In this document: positions 25,378 through 34,401 of the stretch, one piece after another
Layout of the letters: each line of letters opens with the position of its first letter
Position numbering within the stretch: the first letter of the stretch is position 1
NCBI GenBank assembly: GCA_903863295.1
Contig: CAIPBM010000039.1
Span: 1 to 44,816 of the forward strand
Direction: 5' to 3'
From: an uncultured Verrucomicrobiota bacterium
Lineage (GTDB): Bacteria > Verrucomicrobiota > Verrucomicrobiia > Methylacidiphilales > UBA1321
Length of the DNA stretch: 44,816 nt
Notes under the pieces: generated by a model
What the model was told of the DNA's origin: nothing
Databases searched by the model: none
What the model saw: only the letters and a program-made list of their open reading frames with translations
Program-made: the position numbers and the translations under genes

Positions 25378-26435
25378 GTGTTTCCTCCACCATTCCCAAA
25401 CTTTCCGTCTGTATCCCGACCTACAATCGCCTCCCGCAACTCCGCCGCCTTTTGAAGGCGCTTCTGCCTCAATTAACCGCCTCGTGTGAATTGGTCATCC
25501 TCGATAATTGCTCGAGTGAGGCAGTCGAGCCTGGAATTCGCGACCTGATTGAAGGCTTCACGGCCTGCGAGATCAGGATTATTCGCCATCCCGTCAATGT
25601 GGGGGGCAATGCCAATATCTTGCGCTGCTTCGAAGTTGCCCGGGGTGAATGGGTCTGGCCCTTCGGCGATGATGATCTTCCCACTGACCAGGCCGTGGCC
25701 ACCGTTTTAGAAGAAGCTCAAACGGAGCCGGAAGTAATTTTCATCAACTTTCGATCCAACATTCTCGATCTTACAGGGACGTCGCGCACCATGACGGTAA
25801 GCGCTGATGGCTTGGAGGAATTTGTTAAAGCCTGGGATAATTTTTCCAATCTGCTCTTCATTTCGGCGGGCCTCTATCGAAGGACAGCGATCACCTCCAA
25901 GATTTGTTTTGCCTATTCGTTCATCGACACCTGCGGGCCTCACTTGGCTCTGTTAATGATAACTTTGATCAAAACAGGAGGCATCACTCGGTTCAGCCAA
26001 CGCAAAACCATCGAATGGGCGTTGCCTGAAGACGGTGAACAATGGGATCACTCCGTGGTTCACAAACGGCTTTTGCGCCTATTGGATCTCATTCCTACGT
26101 CCGAACTCCGGGAGCTCTGGTATCAAAAAATATCGACGGAAAGCCCACCTCCCATCCGAAGTTTACTTTCACTTTTTAAGTTCGTCGTTTCAAAAAAAGG
26201 TCAACTTGAACCCGTGCGTGAGCAATTGGAAATGGCCTCCTATCTTGCGGTCATGCTTCCCGGTTATCGCCTTCGTGCGCCCTTAATTTGGCTGACGGCC
26301 TATTCTGCCTCGTTTTTTTGGCTTCCCTTTTATCTTGTCTGGTTGAGCGTTCCCTCCAGTCACCCTCAAAGCCTATCTCGTTATGGTCAGGAACCAGATA
26401 TCATGACTCAATTTTTAGCGAATAAACGAGGCTAA
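25374..26435 (+). CDS. Glycosyltransferase family 2
   Basis: GT-A fold sugar transferase of 353 residues. It opens with LSVCIPTYNRLPQLRRLLKA and has the nucleotide-sugar/metal motif GDDDLPTD, resembling abequosyl- and rhamnosyl-transferase-like GT2 proteins. A hydrophobic stretch near the C-terminus (about 295-325) may attach it to the membrane. The ATG at 25374 overlaps the preceding stop (ATGA), so it is translated together with the Wzt-like gene. Donor and acceptor are unknown. Confidence 0.87.
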   Translation: MSVSSTIPKLSVCIPTYNRLPQLRRLLKALLPQLTASCELVILDNCSSEAVEPGIRDLIEGFTACEIRIIRHPVNVGGNANILRCFEVARGEWVWPFGDDDLPTDQAVATVLEEAQTEPEVIFINFRSNILDLTGTSRTMTVSADGLEEFVKAWDNFSNLLFISAGLYRRTAITSKICFAYSFIDTCGPHLALLMITLIKTGGITRFSQRKTIEWALPEDGEQWDHSVVHKRLLRLLDLIPTSELRELWYQKISTESPPPIRSLLSLFKFVVSKKGQLEPVREQLEMASYLAVMLPGYRLRAPLIWLTAYSASFFWLPFYLVWLSVPSSHPQSLSRYGQEPDIMTQFLANKRG

Positions 26436-26483
26436 ACCGAGCATGCATTCATCTGTGATGGAATTTCCAAGATCGCTTTTCCT

Positions 26484-27710
26484 GTGAATGTTCTCCATCT
26501 CAATCAATCAGACATTCATGGCGGCGCGGCGATCGCCGCTTATCGACTCCATCAGGGACTGCGTCGGTTAAACGTCAACTCACGATTGCTCGTCCCAGAA
26601 GCCAAGCTCAAGGAAGAGACAACGACTGTTCTCCCGCCGATGACCTTGGCCGAACGGGCTCTGTTTGCCATGACGCGCAGGTGGGCTCCCAATAACACCA
26701 ATCTCCTGCGAAGCCGGAAACTGCTTAAGACCCCCGCCTATCAGCAGGCAGACGTCATCCATCTTCACAATCTCCACACCGGCCTTTATTTCAACTATCT
26801 GACCATCCCCCGCATCACGCGTGAAAAGCCGACGGTTTTCACTCTTCATGACATGTGGAGTTTCACCGGCCACTGCGCTTTCAGCTATGATTGTCAACGG
26901 TGGCAGGAAGGTTGCGGGCAATGTCCCTATCCCGAAACCTACCCTGCCGTGCAATGGGACAATACCGCAATCGAGTGGTTGCTGAAACAAATCGTCTATA
27001 CGCATTCAAAACTAACCATCATCACACCAAGTAGATGGCTTTCTGCCCTCGCGAAAAAGAGCCTCCTCAGCCAATTTCCCATTCATACAATCCCTTACGG
27101 AATCGATACCCAAGTCTATCGCCCGCTGGATAAAGCCGCTTCCCGTCACCAACTTGGCTTGCCTCAGGACAAGACCATTCTCATGTTTGGCTGCGCAGAT
27201 TTAGCTGACTTCCGTAAGGGCATGGATCTCCTGGTAAAAGTGCTGGAAACCTTACCGTCCCCGATCAAGCGCACTCTCGTTCTTTACGCCATGGGAAAGG
27301 AATCAACGGCATTGCCGGAAATCGCCGGCATCAAGACCATCCAGGGAGGGTTCGTCGAAGGTGATGCAGAGAAAGTCCTTCGTTACAGCGCCGCCGATAT
27401 TTTTCTCTCCACCACCCGCGCCGACAATCTACCCCTCGTCCTTCAGGAAAGCCTCGCCTGTGGAATCCCCCTCTTTTCCACCGATGTGGGTGGGGTATCG
27501 GACTTGGTTCGGGATGGCGTGACTGGATTCACCGCCCCAATCGAAAATATCAAGGCAATGGCAGCCCGTTTGCTTGAGCTGATTCAGAACAACGAACTAC
27601 GCCGTAACATGGCCGAGCATTGCCGCCACATTGCCATGGAAGAATATGCGCTGGAAATCATCGCTCGAAAGCACAAGGTTCTCTACGAGACCTTGCTGAC
27701 TCCGCCATGA
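26484..27710 (+). CDS. Glycosyltransferase family 4 (WcaC-like)
   Basis: GT-B fold transferase of 408 residues. It begins MNVLHLNQSDIHGGAAIAAY, a start typical of the WcaC-like group, and has the marker FTLHDMWSFTGHCAFSYDC with several Cys residues following (GCGQCP). The C-terminal half carries the donor-site motif LVLQESLACGIPLFSTDVGG with the E-x7-E-type spacing weakly kept. The start is GTG at 26484; no ATG fits. It adds a sugar to the EPS repeat unit; specificity is unknown. It overlaps the next gene by four bases. Confidence 0.88.
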   Translation: MNVLHLNQSDIHGGAAIAAYRLHQGLRRLNVNSRLLVPEAKLKEETTTVLPPMTLAERALFAMTRRWAPNNTNLLRSRKLLKTPAYQQADVIHLHNLHTGLYFNYLTIPRITREKPTVFTLHDMWSFTGHCAFSYDCQRWQEGCGQCPYPETYPAVQWDNTAIEWLLKQIVYTHSKLTIITPSRWLSALAKKSLLSQFPIHTIPYGIDTQVYRPLDKAASRHQLGLPQDKTILMFGCADLADFRKGMDLLVKVLETLPSPIKRTLVLYAMGKESTALPEIAGIKTIQGGFVEGDAEKVLRYSAADIFLSTTRADNLPLVLQESLACGIPLFSTDVGGVSDLVRDGVTGFTAPIENIKAMAARLLELIQNNELRRNMAEHCRHIAMEEYALEIIARKHKVLYETLLTPP

Positions 27711-28513
27711 CAACGCCCCAGCCCAAGATCAGCATCCTGATGCCCTCGTTCAATCAGGCTCCCTACCTGGAAATGGCGATACGATCTGTTCTGACGCAAA
27801 ATTACCCCAATAAGGAATTGATCCTTATAGATGGAGGGAGCACCGACGGTACCGTGGATATCATCAAGCGCTATCAGTCCGATCTCGCTTATTGGGTCAG
27901 TGAGTCGGATCGCGGCCAGACCCATGCCCTCAACAAAGCTCTGACCCATGCTTCAGGGGAACTTATCGGTTGGCTGAATAGTGATGACTACTATCTTCCA
28001 GGGGCGTTCCAGCGTGTCGTTCAAGCGTTTGAAAATCACCCCGAAATTGGCTTGATCCATGGTGACCGGATCATGGTTGATGAAAAGAGTCGTGTGCTGG
28101 GTTGGACAACGCTTCCGCCTTTCGCCCCCGCATCAACAGGCTTCATTGTTTGTTCCGAGACAGCTTTCTGGAGAAAGAGTGAAGGTGAAAAAATCCAATT
28201 TGATGAAAGCCTTCGCTTTGCCATGGATCTCGACTTTTTTTGCCGACTTTATCGCCAGAGTCGTTTCCTTAAGCTCGATCATTATCTCGGCGCTTTTCGC
28301 TGCCACGCTGCCAACAAAAGCTCCTTAATTTCAGACGTAGGTCGGCAGGAAACGGAAGCGCTCTGGAAAAATATTTTTCCAGAATTTCCGGATGGGTGGA
28401 AAAAAGGCCCTCCGGCTAACTTGCCCAAGAGCTTGCTCGCCCTGGTGAAAAATCCACTTACGATAACATTGCCCTATCTATATCGCCGCTTATTTATCGG
28501 CTCAAAAAAATAG
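27707..28513 (+). CDS. Glycosyltransferase family 2
   Basis: GT-A transferase of 268 residues, starting ISILMPSFNQAPYLEMAIRS, with IDGGSTDGT and the metal motif LNSDDYYLPGA. This WcaA-like pattern is common in EPS clusters. The ATG at 27707 overlaps the preceding TGA; longer readings start inside the previous gene and lack similarity. It is cytoplasmic, without clear membrane segments. Sugar specificity is unknown. Confidence 0.88.
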   Translation: MTTPQPKISILMPSFNQAPYLEMAIRSVLTQNYPNKELILIDGGSTDGTVDIIKRYQSDLAYWVSESDRGQTHALNKALTHASGELIGWLNSDDYYLPGAFQRVVQAFENHPEIGLIHGDRIMVDEKSRVLGWTTLPPFAPASTGFIVCSETAFWRKSEGEKIQFDESLRFAMDLDFFCRLYRQSRFLKLDHYLGAFRCHAANKSSLISDVGRQETEALWKNIFPEFPDGWKKGPPANLPKSLLALVKNPLTITLPYLYRRLFIGSKK

Positions 28514-28529
28514 GAACGAACAGATAACC

Positions 28530-29072
28530 ATGAAACTGTCGCAGATTGCGTCCGAATTCCGGCTTTATCTGGCCAATCGCTGGTTCTCGGCAGTGCCGTT
28601 TCATTGCGTGCGACTTTCATTCTATCGCCACGTCATGGGTCTTCGAATTGGATCGGGCAGCAGCATTTTTATGGACTGCCGACTCGAGTGTGCTGGAGGA
28701 ATCGTGATCGGCAACAACTCGACGGTTAATCATCGCTGTTACCTCGATGGCCGTGGCGGCATAACCATCGGCAATTCCGTTTCACTTTCTTCCGAAGTTA
28801 TCATTCTTACCGCAGACCACGACCCGGACACGAGCCAGAATCTTGGTCGCACCGCACCCGTCATCATTGAAGATCATGTTTTTGTTGGCACCCGCGCTAC
28901 GATTCTAAAAGGAGTGCGCCTGGGAAAAGGCGCAGTAATTGGAGCTGGCAGCGTCGTGACTCGCGATGTTCCGGCAAATGAAATTTGGGCTGGTCAACCT
29001 GCACGAAAAATCCGTGATCGTAAAATCGATCAATACGATTACGACTGCTCCTATCGACGACTTTTTCAGTAG
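28530..29072 (+). CDS. Hexapeptide-repeat acyltransferase (WcaF/LacA-like)
   Basis: Left-handed beta-helix O-acyltransferase of 180 residues. Hexapeptide repeats such as IVIGNN, ITIGNS and AVIGAG cover residues 50-160, and the catalytic His lies in LTADHDPDT. The C-terminal segment VPANEIWAGQPARKIR is the family signature. It likely acetylates a sugar of the EPS repeat unit with acetyl-CoA. It stands 16 bp after the preceding GT2 gene in the same operon. Confidence 0.87.
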   Translation: MKLSQIASEFRLYLANRWFSAVPFHCVRLSFYRHVMGLRIGSGSSIFMDCRLECAGGIVIGNNSTVNHRCYLDGRGGITIGNSVSLSSEVIILTADHDPDTSQNLGRTAPVIIEDHVFVGTRATILKGVRLGKGAVIGAGSVVTRDVPANEIWAGQPARKIRDRKIDQYDYDCSYRRLFQ

Positions 29073-29089
29073 CTCGTCGTTCATCACGC

Positions 29090-30262
29090 ATGACCATTCT
29101 TTTCCTCACCGGCGGACTTGAGCCAGGCAAAGACGGTGTGGGTGATTATACCAGACGACTGGCGTTCGAATGCGCTCGCAACCGACATGACTGTCTTTTG
29201 ATTGCCCTGAACGACGGAAACATCGAAATTCCAACTGAAACCACCGAAGTTGAAGATCACATTCAGCTCCGCACCCTCCGTTTACCGCAAAAGCTTTCCT
29301 GGCCCGCACGAATAAAGCTGGCGTCAGTTTTTCGAGCCCCTTATTCCATTGATTGGATCAGCCTGCAATTTGTCTGCTATTCCTTTCATCCCAAAGGTTT
29401 TGGCTTCAACCTGGGAAAACTGCTCCAGCCGGTTGTCAACGGTTGCCCGGTTCACCTCATGTTTCATGAGTTATGGGTCGGTGTCGGTGATGAACGCCTC
29501 TCTCTCAAGCAAAGACTCGTTGCAGGAATTCAACGGCAGGGAATCCGGAAGTTGATCCGCGAGATACAGCCTCGTTGCGTCACCACATCGAATTCGTTCT
29601 ACGGCACCTTGCTCAAAAACATCAACGTTACGGCCATGATTCTCCCTCTCTTCGGCAACATTCCCTTTAAGAACATTCCGTCCGAAAACACGACCAACCC
29701 CAAAGACTTTCTCTCACCTGAAACTGCCTCTCAACTGGACGCATCAGCTGGACATTTTTGGGTTCTTTTTTTTGGCACACTTCATCCAGAATGGAAGCCG
29801 GAACCCCTTTTTAGTCACCTCATCTCCTATTCAGAAAAAAGCGGACGGCGTCTTAGTCTGCTCGGTGCGGGCCGTCTGGGTAAAACCGGCGAACTACTCT
29901 GGAATGATTTACAGCGAACCTACGCGAAGGGCATTGATTTTTTCAGGCTTGATGAAAGGTCCGCAGAAGACATCTCAGCGCTCATGCAGATGAGCGACCT
30001 CGGCATCGCCACTTCTCCTTGGCATCTGATTGGTAAAAGCGGATCGGCGGTCGCCATGCTGGAACATGGGCTACCAGTTGTCGTCACCCGAATCTCCATT
30101 CGACCGAAAAAGGAAGAACTCGGAGACGAATTACTCATTCCTTGCGACTCGAATTTTGAATCTAGACTTTTGTCGGGCCTGGTCCGGCGCCCCTTTCATT
30201 CCCGTCTCCCATCCATCGCCCAGGATTTTATCCACTACCTGGCCTTATCAAACAAAGAGTGA
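29090..30262 (+). CDS. Glycosyltransferase, GT4-like
   Basis: Predicted GT-B sugar transferase of 390 residues. The start MTILFLTGGLEPGKDGVGDY, with GVGDYTRRLA, is typical of the acceptor domain in group 1 transferases. The donor half keeps LLGAGRLG and IATSPWHLIGKSGSAVAML-like segments, but the standard E-x7-E motif is not clear, so it is a diverged member. It is the last gene of the plus block, and its 3' end overlaps the convergent GT4 gene by 28 bp. Confidence 0.75.
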   Translation: MTILFLTGGLEPGKDGVGDYTRRLAFECARNRHDCLLIALNDGNIEIPTETTEVEDHIQLRTLRLPQKLSWPARIKLASVFRAPYSIDWISLQFVCYSFHPKGFGFNLGKLLQPVVNGCPVHLMFHELWVGVGDERLSLKQRLVAGIQRQGIRKLIREIQPRCVTTSNSFYGTLLKNINVTAMILPLFGNIPFKNIPSENTTNPKDFLSPETASQLDASAGHFWVLFFGTLHPEWKPEPLFSHLISYSEKSGRRLSLLGAGRLGKTGELLWNDLQRTYAKGIDFFRLDERSAEDISALMQMSDLGIATSPWHLIGKSGSAVAMLEHGLPVVVTRISIRPKKEELGDELLIPCDSNFESRLLSGLVRRPFHSRLPSIAQDFIHYLALSNKE

Positions 30263-31275
30263 CTCGGCTTCTGCTTTTGCATGGCTTCAGAAAATAAATT
30301 CAAATAGAGACTCGCCACATGACCAGGCGTGAATTGAGCAAGATGTTGCGGAGCCTCACGAAGTAGTTCTTGGTGTAATTGCGGACGCATAAGAAGTTCC
30401 TGCAAAGCATGAGTCAGGTCCGCGAGATTACCCGTTTCAACCATTCTTCCGCATGGCCCCACGGCCTCCAATAGTCCTCCATTTTGGGAGGCGACGATCA
30501 CACAGCCGCAAGCAATCCCTTCCAGCGCCACGACGCCAAATGGCTCCGCCCAACGGGAAGGAATCACCATCACCAGGTGCGCGTTCAACATTTTTGCCAG
30601 TTCCAACCCGGTCTTTGATCCGACGAATTCAATCTGGCTGCTAACTTGAAGTCTCTCGGCTCTTTCGCGCAGGGCATACAATTCCGGTCCCGCTCCAATG
30701 ATCGACAACCGGGGCGTCAGGCCGCGTTGACGTAATTCGGCCAGGGCATCCACGAGCAGATCAATGCCTTTATCCGAGACCAGCCTGCCCAAATACACCA
30801 ACTCGCGGTCGCGCTCAATTCCGGGCCATAAATGAAAAGTCTCCGGATCATAGGGATTCCCCACCAAGGTGGAAGGAACGGAAAGTGAATCGGCGATCGG
30901 TCGACTGATGGCCGCGTGACGGGCAAAGCGAAGAAGCCTCTTTTTCATTTGCACCTTCCAGGTCGAGGCCAGATCGAGCCAGGTGTGATGCGACACGACC
31001 CACGGACGCCGGATGAACAGGAGGGGCCAGGCCATTTCCAGACTGATATTGTTCTGGAAAAAAACGTCGCACCAACGGGTCAATTCCATGAACCGGGAGG
31101 GACTTGGATTGCGGATCACTTCGTACGGTCGAGAGACTGAATCCTCCGTCGCGGTTTTGGTGACCAGTTTGACCTCATGTCCCGCCCGCACAAACTCCGG
31201 CGCCAGAAGCGCGGAGACCGTTTCGATGCCACCGATACTCGGCGCAAAGACATAGGAGGTGAGCAGAATCTTCAT
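30235..31275 (-). CDS. Glycosyltransferase family 4
   Basis: GT-B transferase of 346 residues. It begins MKILLTSYVFAPSIGGIETV, with the glycine-rich acceptor loop, and contains LVYLGRLVSDKGIDLLVDAL and the donor motif AEPFGVVALEGIACGCVIV with both glutamates of E-x7-E. It is thus a clear WcaI/WbpX-type GT4. It is the last gene of the minus block, reading from the GloVer gene, and lies 27 bp after the WcaF-like gene. Specificity is unknown. Confidence 0.9.
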   Translation of the reverse strand: MKILLTSYVFAPSIGGIETVSALLAPEFVRAGHEVKLVTKTATEDSVSRPYEVIRNPSPSRFMELTRWCDVFFQNNISLEMAWPLLFIRRPWVVSHHTWLDLASTWKVQMKKRLLRFARHAAISRPIADSLSVPSTLVGNPYDPETFHLWPGIERDRELVYLGRLVSDKGIDLLVDALAELRQRGLTPRLSIIGAGPELYALRERAERLQVSSQIEFVGSKTGLELAKMLNAHLVMVIPSRWAEPFGVVALEGIACGCVIVASQNGGLLEAVGPCGRMVETGNLADLTHALQELLMRPQLHQELLREAPQHLAQFTPGHVASLYLNLFSEAMQKQKPSHSLFDKAR

Positions 31276-31302
31276 CGCCGGTATACCTGAATCGGTGGAG
31301 GC

Positions 31303-31866
31303 TCACCCTTCCCGGATGGCGCGTCGCCCGATTTCCCTGGCCGGATTCCCGGCCACGATGGTTGCCGGGGAGACATCCCGCGTGACCACTGCGCAGGCCC
31401 CCACAATAGCCCGTTCCCCCACGATAACCCCAGGCATGATAAAGGCCCGCGCGCAAACAAAGGCGTGGGCTCCAATCGTAATTTTGGCCACCTGAAGGTG
31501 CAGCGCGGGATCGCTAAAATCATGCGTGCCCGCACACAGGTAGGCTTCCTGCGCGATGGTCGCCCCTTCGCCGATTTCAATTTCAGCAAGGCTGTAAACA
31601 TGCGCCCGGTCTCCCAGGCAACTCCGGTGACGCAAGGTAAGGTTCCAAGGGATTTGAATCCGGGCCCGCTGATGAACAAAGGGCTTCCCCTCAATGGTGG
31701 CTCCAAAGCGTCTTAACCAAAAGAGCCGCCAGGCATTGAGCGGCTGAGGCGTCCATGCGCACAAAAATGCCCAGACCAATTCCCAAGCCAAGCTCCCCGC
31801 TTTTTCGCGAAACGACCGGGGCGAGACGTAGGCCGATTCCTGCCGGTAGGTTTTAAAGTCGTTCAT
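31303..31866 (-). CDS. WcaF-like colanic-acid-type O-acetyltransferase
   Basis: Hexapeptide acyltransferase of 187 residues resembling WcaF. After an N-terminal helical part (AWTPQPLNAWRLFWLRRFGA), repeats such as IEIGEGATI and ITIGAHAFV form the beta-helix. The catalytic His is in AGTHDFSD, and the end VTRDVSPATIVAGNPAREIG is the family signature. It would acetylate an EPS sugar. It is the second acetyltransferase of the locus and is only distantly similar to the one at 28530. Confidence 0.89.
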   Translation of the reverse strand: MNDFKTYRQESAYVSPRSFREKAGSLAWELVWAFLCAWTPQPLNAWRLFWLRRFGATIEGKPFVHQRARIQIPWNLTLRHRSCLGDRAHVYSLAEIEIGEGATIAQEAYLCAGTHDFSDPALHLQVAKITIGAHAFVCARAFIMPGVIVGERAIVGACAVVTRDVSPATIVAGNPAREIGRRAIREG

Positions 31867-31892
31867 CGAATCCGGCGTTGTTTACGCGAATC

Positions 31893-32765
31893 TTAGCTTA
31901 AGGATTCCGTTGACGCATTCTTCTTCTTTAATTCAAAAGTTTTCGCGACGCAGAGAAACTCGTACACGGCATGCAGGCGGGCAAAATAGTAGCCCTCCCG
32001 ACCGTCAAGAATTCCCCTCTGCCAGAGATAGATGTAGAGAAACCGCAACAGGGGGCGAAAGGGTAATCGATGGGAAAGCTGTTTCAACCGGCGACGTAGC
32101 CTCAGCCCCGAATCCTGCAGGGAAACCGGGCGATCCGCGTGAAGATATTGATCCAACGCCACATGCGCCTCCCAATTGGAATAGCGGTTATGCTTTTCCA
32201 CAAAAACCTCCACCGAAGGAAAAGCGTAGTGGTTCATTTCGGTCTTTAACTTGCCCGTCCTGCCCTGGACGACCACATGTTCATGCACCTCATTGTCCCC
32301 GCTGGCGGTAGCGGCTGCGGTCAGTTGTTCGTAACGACCCAGTCGATGCTGAAAAAGGCGAAGGTTCCAGCTTGGATAATAAGCGTGCTTCAACCATTTC
32401 CCCATGAAATGAAACCTCCGGTTGATCCAGTATCCGACGACTCCCTCTTCTGGTTTCGAGATCACGCTCAGGAATTCTTGCTCGGCATCAGGCGTCAACT
32501 CTTCATCGGCATCCAGGATAAAAACCCACGGATGCTTAAAGGTAATATTTTCCAGGGCCCAGTTTTTCTTCTTTGGCCAGGTGCCGTTGAATTGAAATTG
32601 GACCACCTCTGCCCCGTAAGACCGGGCTATGGAAGCGGTTTCATCCTCGCTATTGGAATCGACGACAACGATTTCGTCCGCCCAGCGAATGGAATCAAGA
32701 CAACGGGGCAGGTTGGCCGCCTCGTTACGCACCGGGATGAGGACACTGATGGGAACCTTGTTCAT
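31893..32765 (-). CDS. Glycosyltransferase family 2, WaaE/KdtX-like
   Basis: GT-A transferase of 290 residues resembling the WaaE/KdtX group of LPS-core transferases. It starts ISVLIPVRNEAANLPRCLDS, has VVVDSNSEDET and the metal motif FILDADEELTPD, and includes NGTWPKKKNWALEN, typical of this group. A basic patch and hydrophobic stretch near the C-terminus could touch the membrane. I start at ATG 32765; a TTG four codons upstream is possible. It lies 26 bp before the WcaF-like gene and probably shares its operon. Confidence 0.88.
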   Translation of the reverse strand: MNKVPISVLIPVRNEAANLPRCLDSIRWADEIVVVDSNSEDETASIARSYGAEVVQFQFNGTWPKKKNWALENITFKHPWVFILDADEELTPDAEQEFLSVISKPEEGVVGYWINRRFHFMGKWLKHAYYPSWNLRLFQHRLGRYEQLTAAATASGDNEVHEHVVVQGRTGKLKTEMNHYAFPSVEVFVEKHNRYSNWEAHVALDQYLHADRPVSLQDSGLRLRRRLKQLSHRLPFRPLLRFLYIYLWQRGILDGREGYYFARLHAVYEFLCVAKTFELKKKNASTESLS

Positions 32766-32863
32766 GCCTTTAACCAAGGTGGACTAAGTGGAGAATGTGC
32801 TCCTTGTGCCCGGAGGCGGAGACAGGAACAGCTTGGTCAAAGACCCTCATTCCCCACTGGGCA

Positions 32864-34159
32864 TCAGTGCGAAACAATCGGCAGATTGATGTTTCCGCAG
32901 CCGGAGCCGTCACTGGAACCTGCGACAGGCAAAATCCAGATTTGGAGCTGGAGGCGGAAAACGCTGCCCTGATTGTTATAGCCACCAAATCCCGTCGTAC
33001 CGTAAAGATTGCCGTCTTCGCCGGGAACCAGGCTGTTCGGATTCGCACCGACATCAATGCCCCGCGTCCCGGTGAAGGAGACGAGCGTAACCATATCTCC
33101 GTCATCGCCCACACGGTAGATCGTGCCGATACCGTTGGTTCCGCCACCCGAGGTCGTTCCACAAAAATTATCGCCCGCCCATTGCACCTTGGCGGACTTG
33201 ATCAGCATGTTGTTCCAGAGGCCAATCATGTAAAAGTAACCGTTGCTCCATTCGATCAACCCGGTATCAGGATGCGCCCCATTGGCTCCATTGAAGGAGG
33301 CTACGGTACTGAATTTTCCATCCTTTCCATACTTAAAGACCGACCCCAAATCGTCCTTGCCGCCATTGGCGCAAGCGCCATAAAAATCACCATTCGGGGT
33401 CTTCGTCAGACCGGCGACAGGATTAGCCCCATTGGATCCACTGAAGGTGACCAAGGTCGTGAGTTGACCGGTAGGCGTCAGCTTGAAGATAAGCCCCTTT
33501 CCGTCCGCACCACCTTTGTTGCAAATACCATAGAAATTGCCGTCATCGCCTTGCACAAGGCTGCCTGGGGCTGACCCATTGGAACCGTTAAACGAAGTAA
33601 TCGTGGTCAATTTTCCGGTGGGAGAAATCTTGAATATAGAACCCTGCTTGTCGACACCACCCGCCATGGTTGAACCATAGATGGTACCGTCCGGGCCCAT
33701 TGCCAGGCCAGAGTCTGGCGAAGCGCCATTTGGGCCGTTGAAGGTAACTACGGTCGAAAATTGTCCTTTGGGTGAGATACGGAAAACCGTGCCCTTGTTA
33801 TCGGCCCCACCCGTTTTTGTCGTTCCATAAAGGCTCCCATCTGGAGCCAATAGCAGTCCTGCCTCGGGCGCTGAGCCATTCGTCCCGTTAAAATTCACGA
33901 GGGTCACCAGCTTGCCGTCCTCTAGAATTTCAAAAACGGTGCCTTGACCGTACTTGCCACCGCTCAGGGTCGTCCCGTAAAAGTGACCGGCAGAATCTTC
34001 CAGCACCGACTGGGGATGGGAGCCATTCTTGCCATCAAAGTTCACCAGCGTATCCACGCCTTCATGCACCTTGCCGTAGGAAGGAAGGACCGCACAGGTC
34101 GCTACGCCCGCAAACGCGAGAGTCTGACTTAGAAATTTTTTACGAAAGGTGGTTTTCAT
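32864..34159 (-). CDS. Secreted GloVer-type tandem-repeat protein
   Basis: Protein of 431 residues with a Sec signal peptide (MKTTFRKKFL, then a hydrophobic core to about residue 29). Seven repeats of about 50 residues follow from about residue 36, each reading TLVNFNGxNGxxP, then DGxLYGTTxxGG and GTVFxISPxGxLT. This is the GloVer repeat of cell-surface proteins with choice-of-anchor C-termini, likely a beta-propeller. The sixth repeat has an insertion of about 25 residues. After the last repeat only about 25 residues remain (LPVAGSSDGSG and a short end); no PEP-CTERM or other recognised anchor is visible. It is divergent from the PEP-CTERM gene. Confidence 0.83.
   Translation of the reverse strand: MKTTFRKKFLSQTLAFAGVATCAVLPSYGKVHEGVDTLVNFDGKNGSHPQSVLEDSAGHFYGTTLSGGKYGQGTVFEILEDGKLVTLVNFNGTNGSAPEAGLLLAPDGSLYGTTKTGGADNKGTVFRISPKGQFSTVVTFNGPNGASPDSGLAMGPDGTIYGSTMAGGVDKQGSIFKISPTGKLTTITSFNGSNGSAPGSLVQGDDGNFYGICNKGGADGKGLIFKLTPTGQLTTLVTFSGSNGANPVAGLTKTPNGDFYGACANGGKDDLGSVFKYGKDGKFSTVASFNGANGAHPDTGLIEWSNGYFYMIGLWNNMLIKSAKVQWAGDNFCGTTSGGGTNGIGTIYRVGDDGDMVTLVSFTGTRGIDVGANPNSLVPGEDGNLYGTTGFGGYNNQGSVFRLQLQIWILPVAGSSDGSGCGNINLPIVSH
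32920..34055 (-). repeat. GloVer tandem-repeat coding array, about 150-bp period
   Basis: Seven repeat codings within the gene at 32864-34159, period about 150 bp, with the sixth enlarged to about 220 bp by an insertion. The units keep the FNGxNG and YGTTxxGG motifs but have diverged at the nucleotide level. Confidence 0.8.
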
Positions 34160-34300
34160 GATCTTGGTGCCCAGGTGCTGGGTTCGAGCAATCGTCTTCC
34201 CGCTAGTTAATGGCGGAAAAGGAGAAAATTGACAAGCCTGTAGTTTAGCCCCTCGGAAGGGTACCCCCCTTCATTCATTAGGAATACTCATTTTTACGGT

Positions 34301-34328
34301 TTGGAATAATTTTGACCGTGAATATAAA
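34301..34328 (+). promoter_or_regulatory. Candidate promoter of the PEP-CTERM gene
   Basis: TTGGAA (34301-34306), a 16-bp spacer and TATAAA (34323-34328) form a sigma70-like promoter with a leader of about 67 nt before ATG 34402. A second match, TTGACG at 34363 with TAGTAT at 34385, would start transcription only about five bases before the ATG and is less likely. The whole 34160-34401 gap is AT-rich and must serve both divergent genes. Confidence 0.4.
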
Positions 34329-34401
34329 AGATGCGACTCAAGCGATACCCTCTTTTTATTGATTGACGCTGAATAAGAATCAAATAGTATCTCACCTCGA
34401 G

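Noticed and set aside
34254-34271. Short GAAGGG/CCCTTC hairpin between the GloVer and PEP-CTERM genes
   Set aside because: A six-base stem with no T-run and no gene ending there; too weak to call a terminator or operator.
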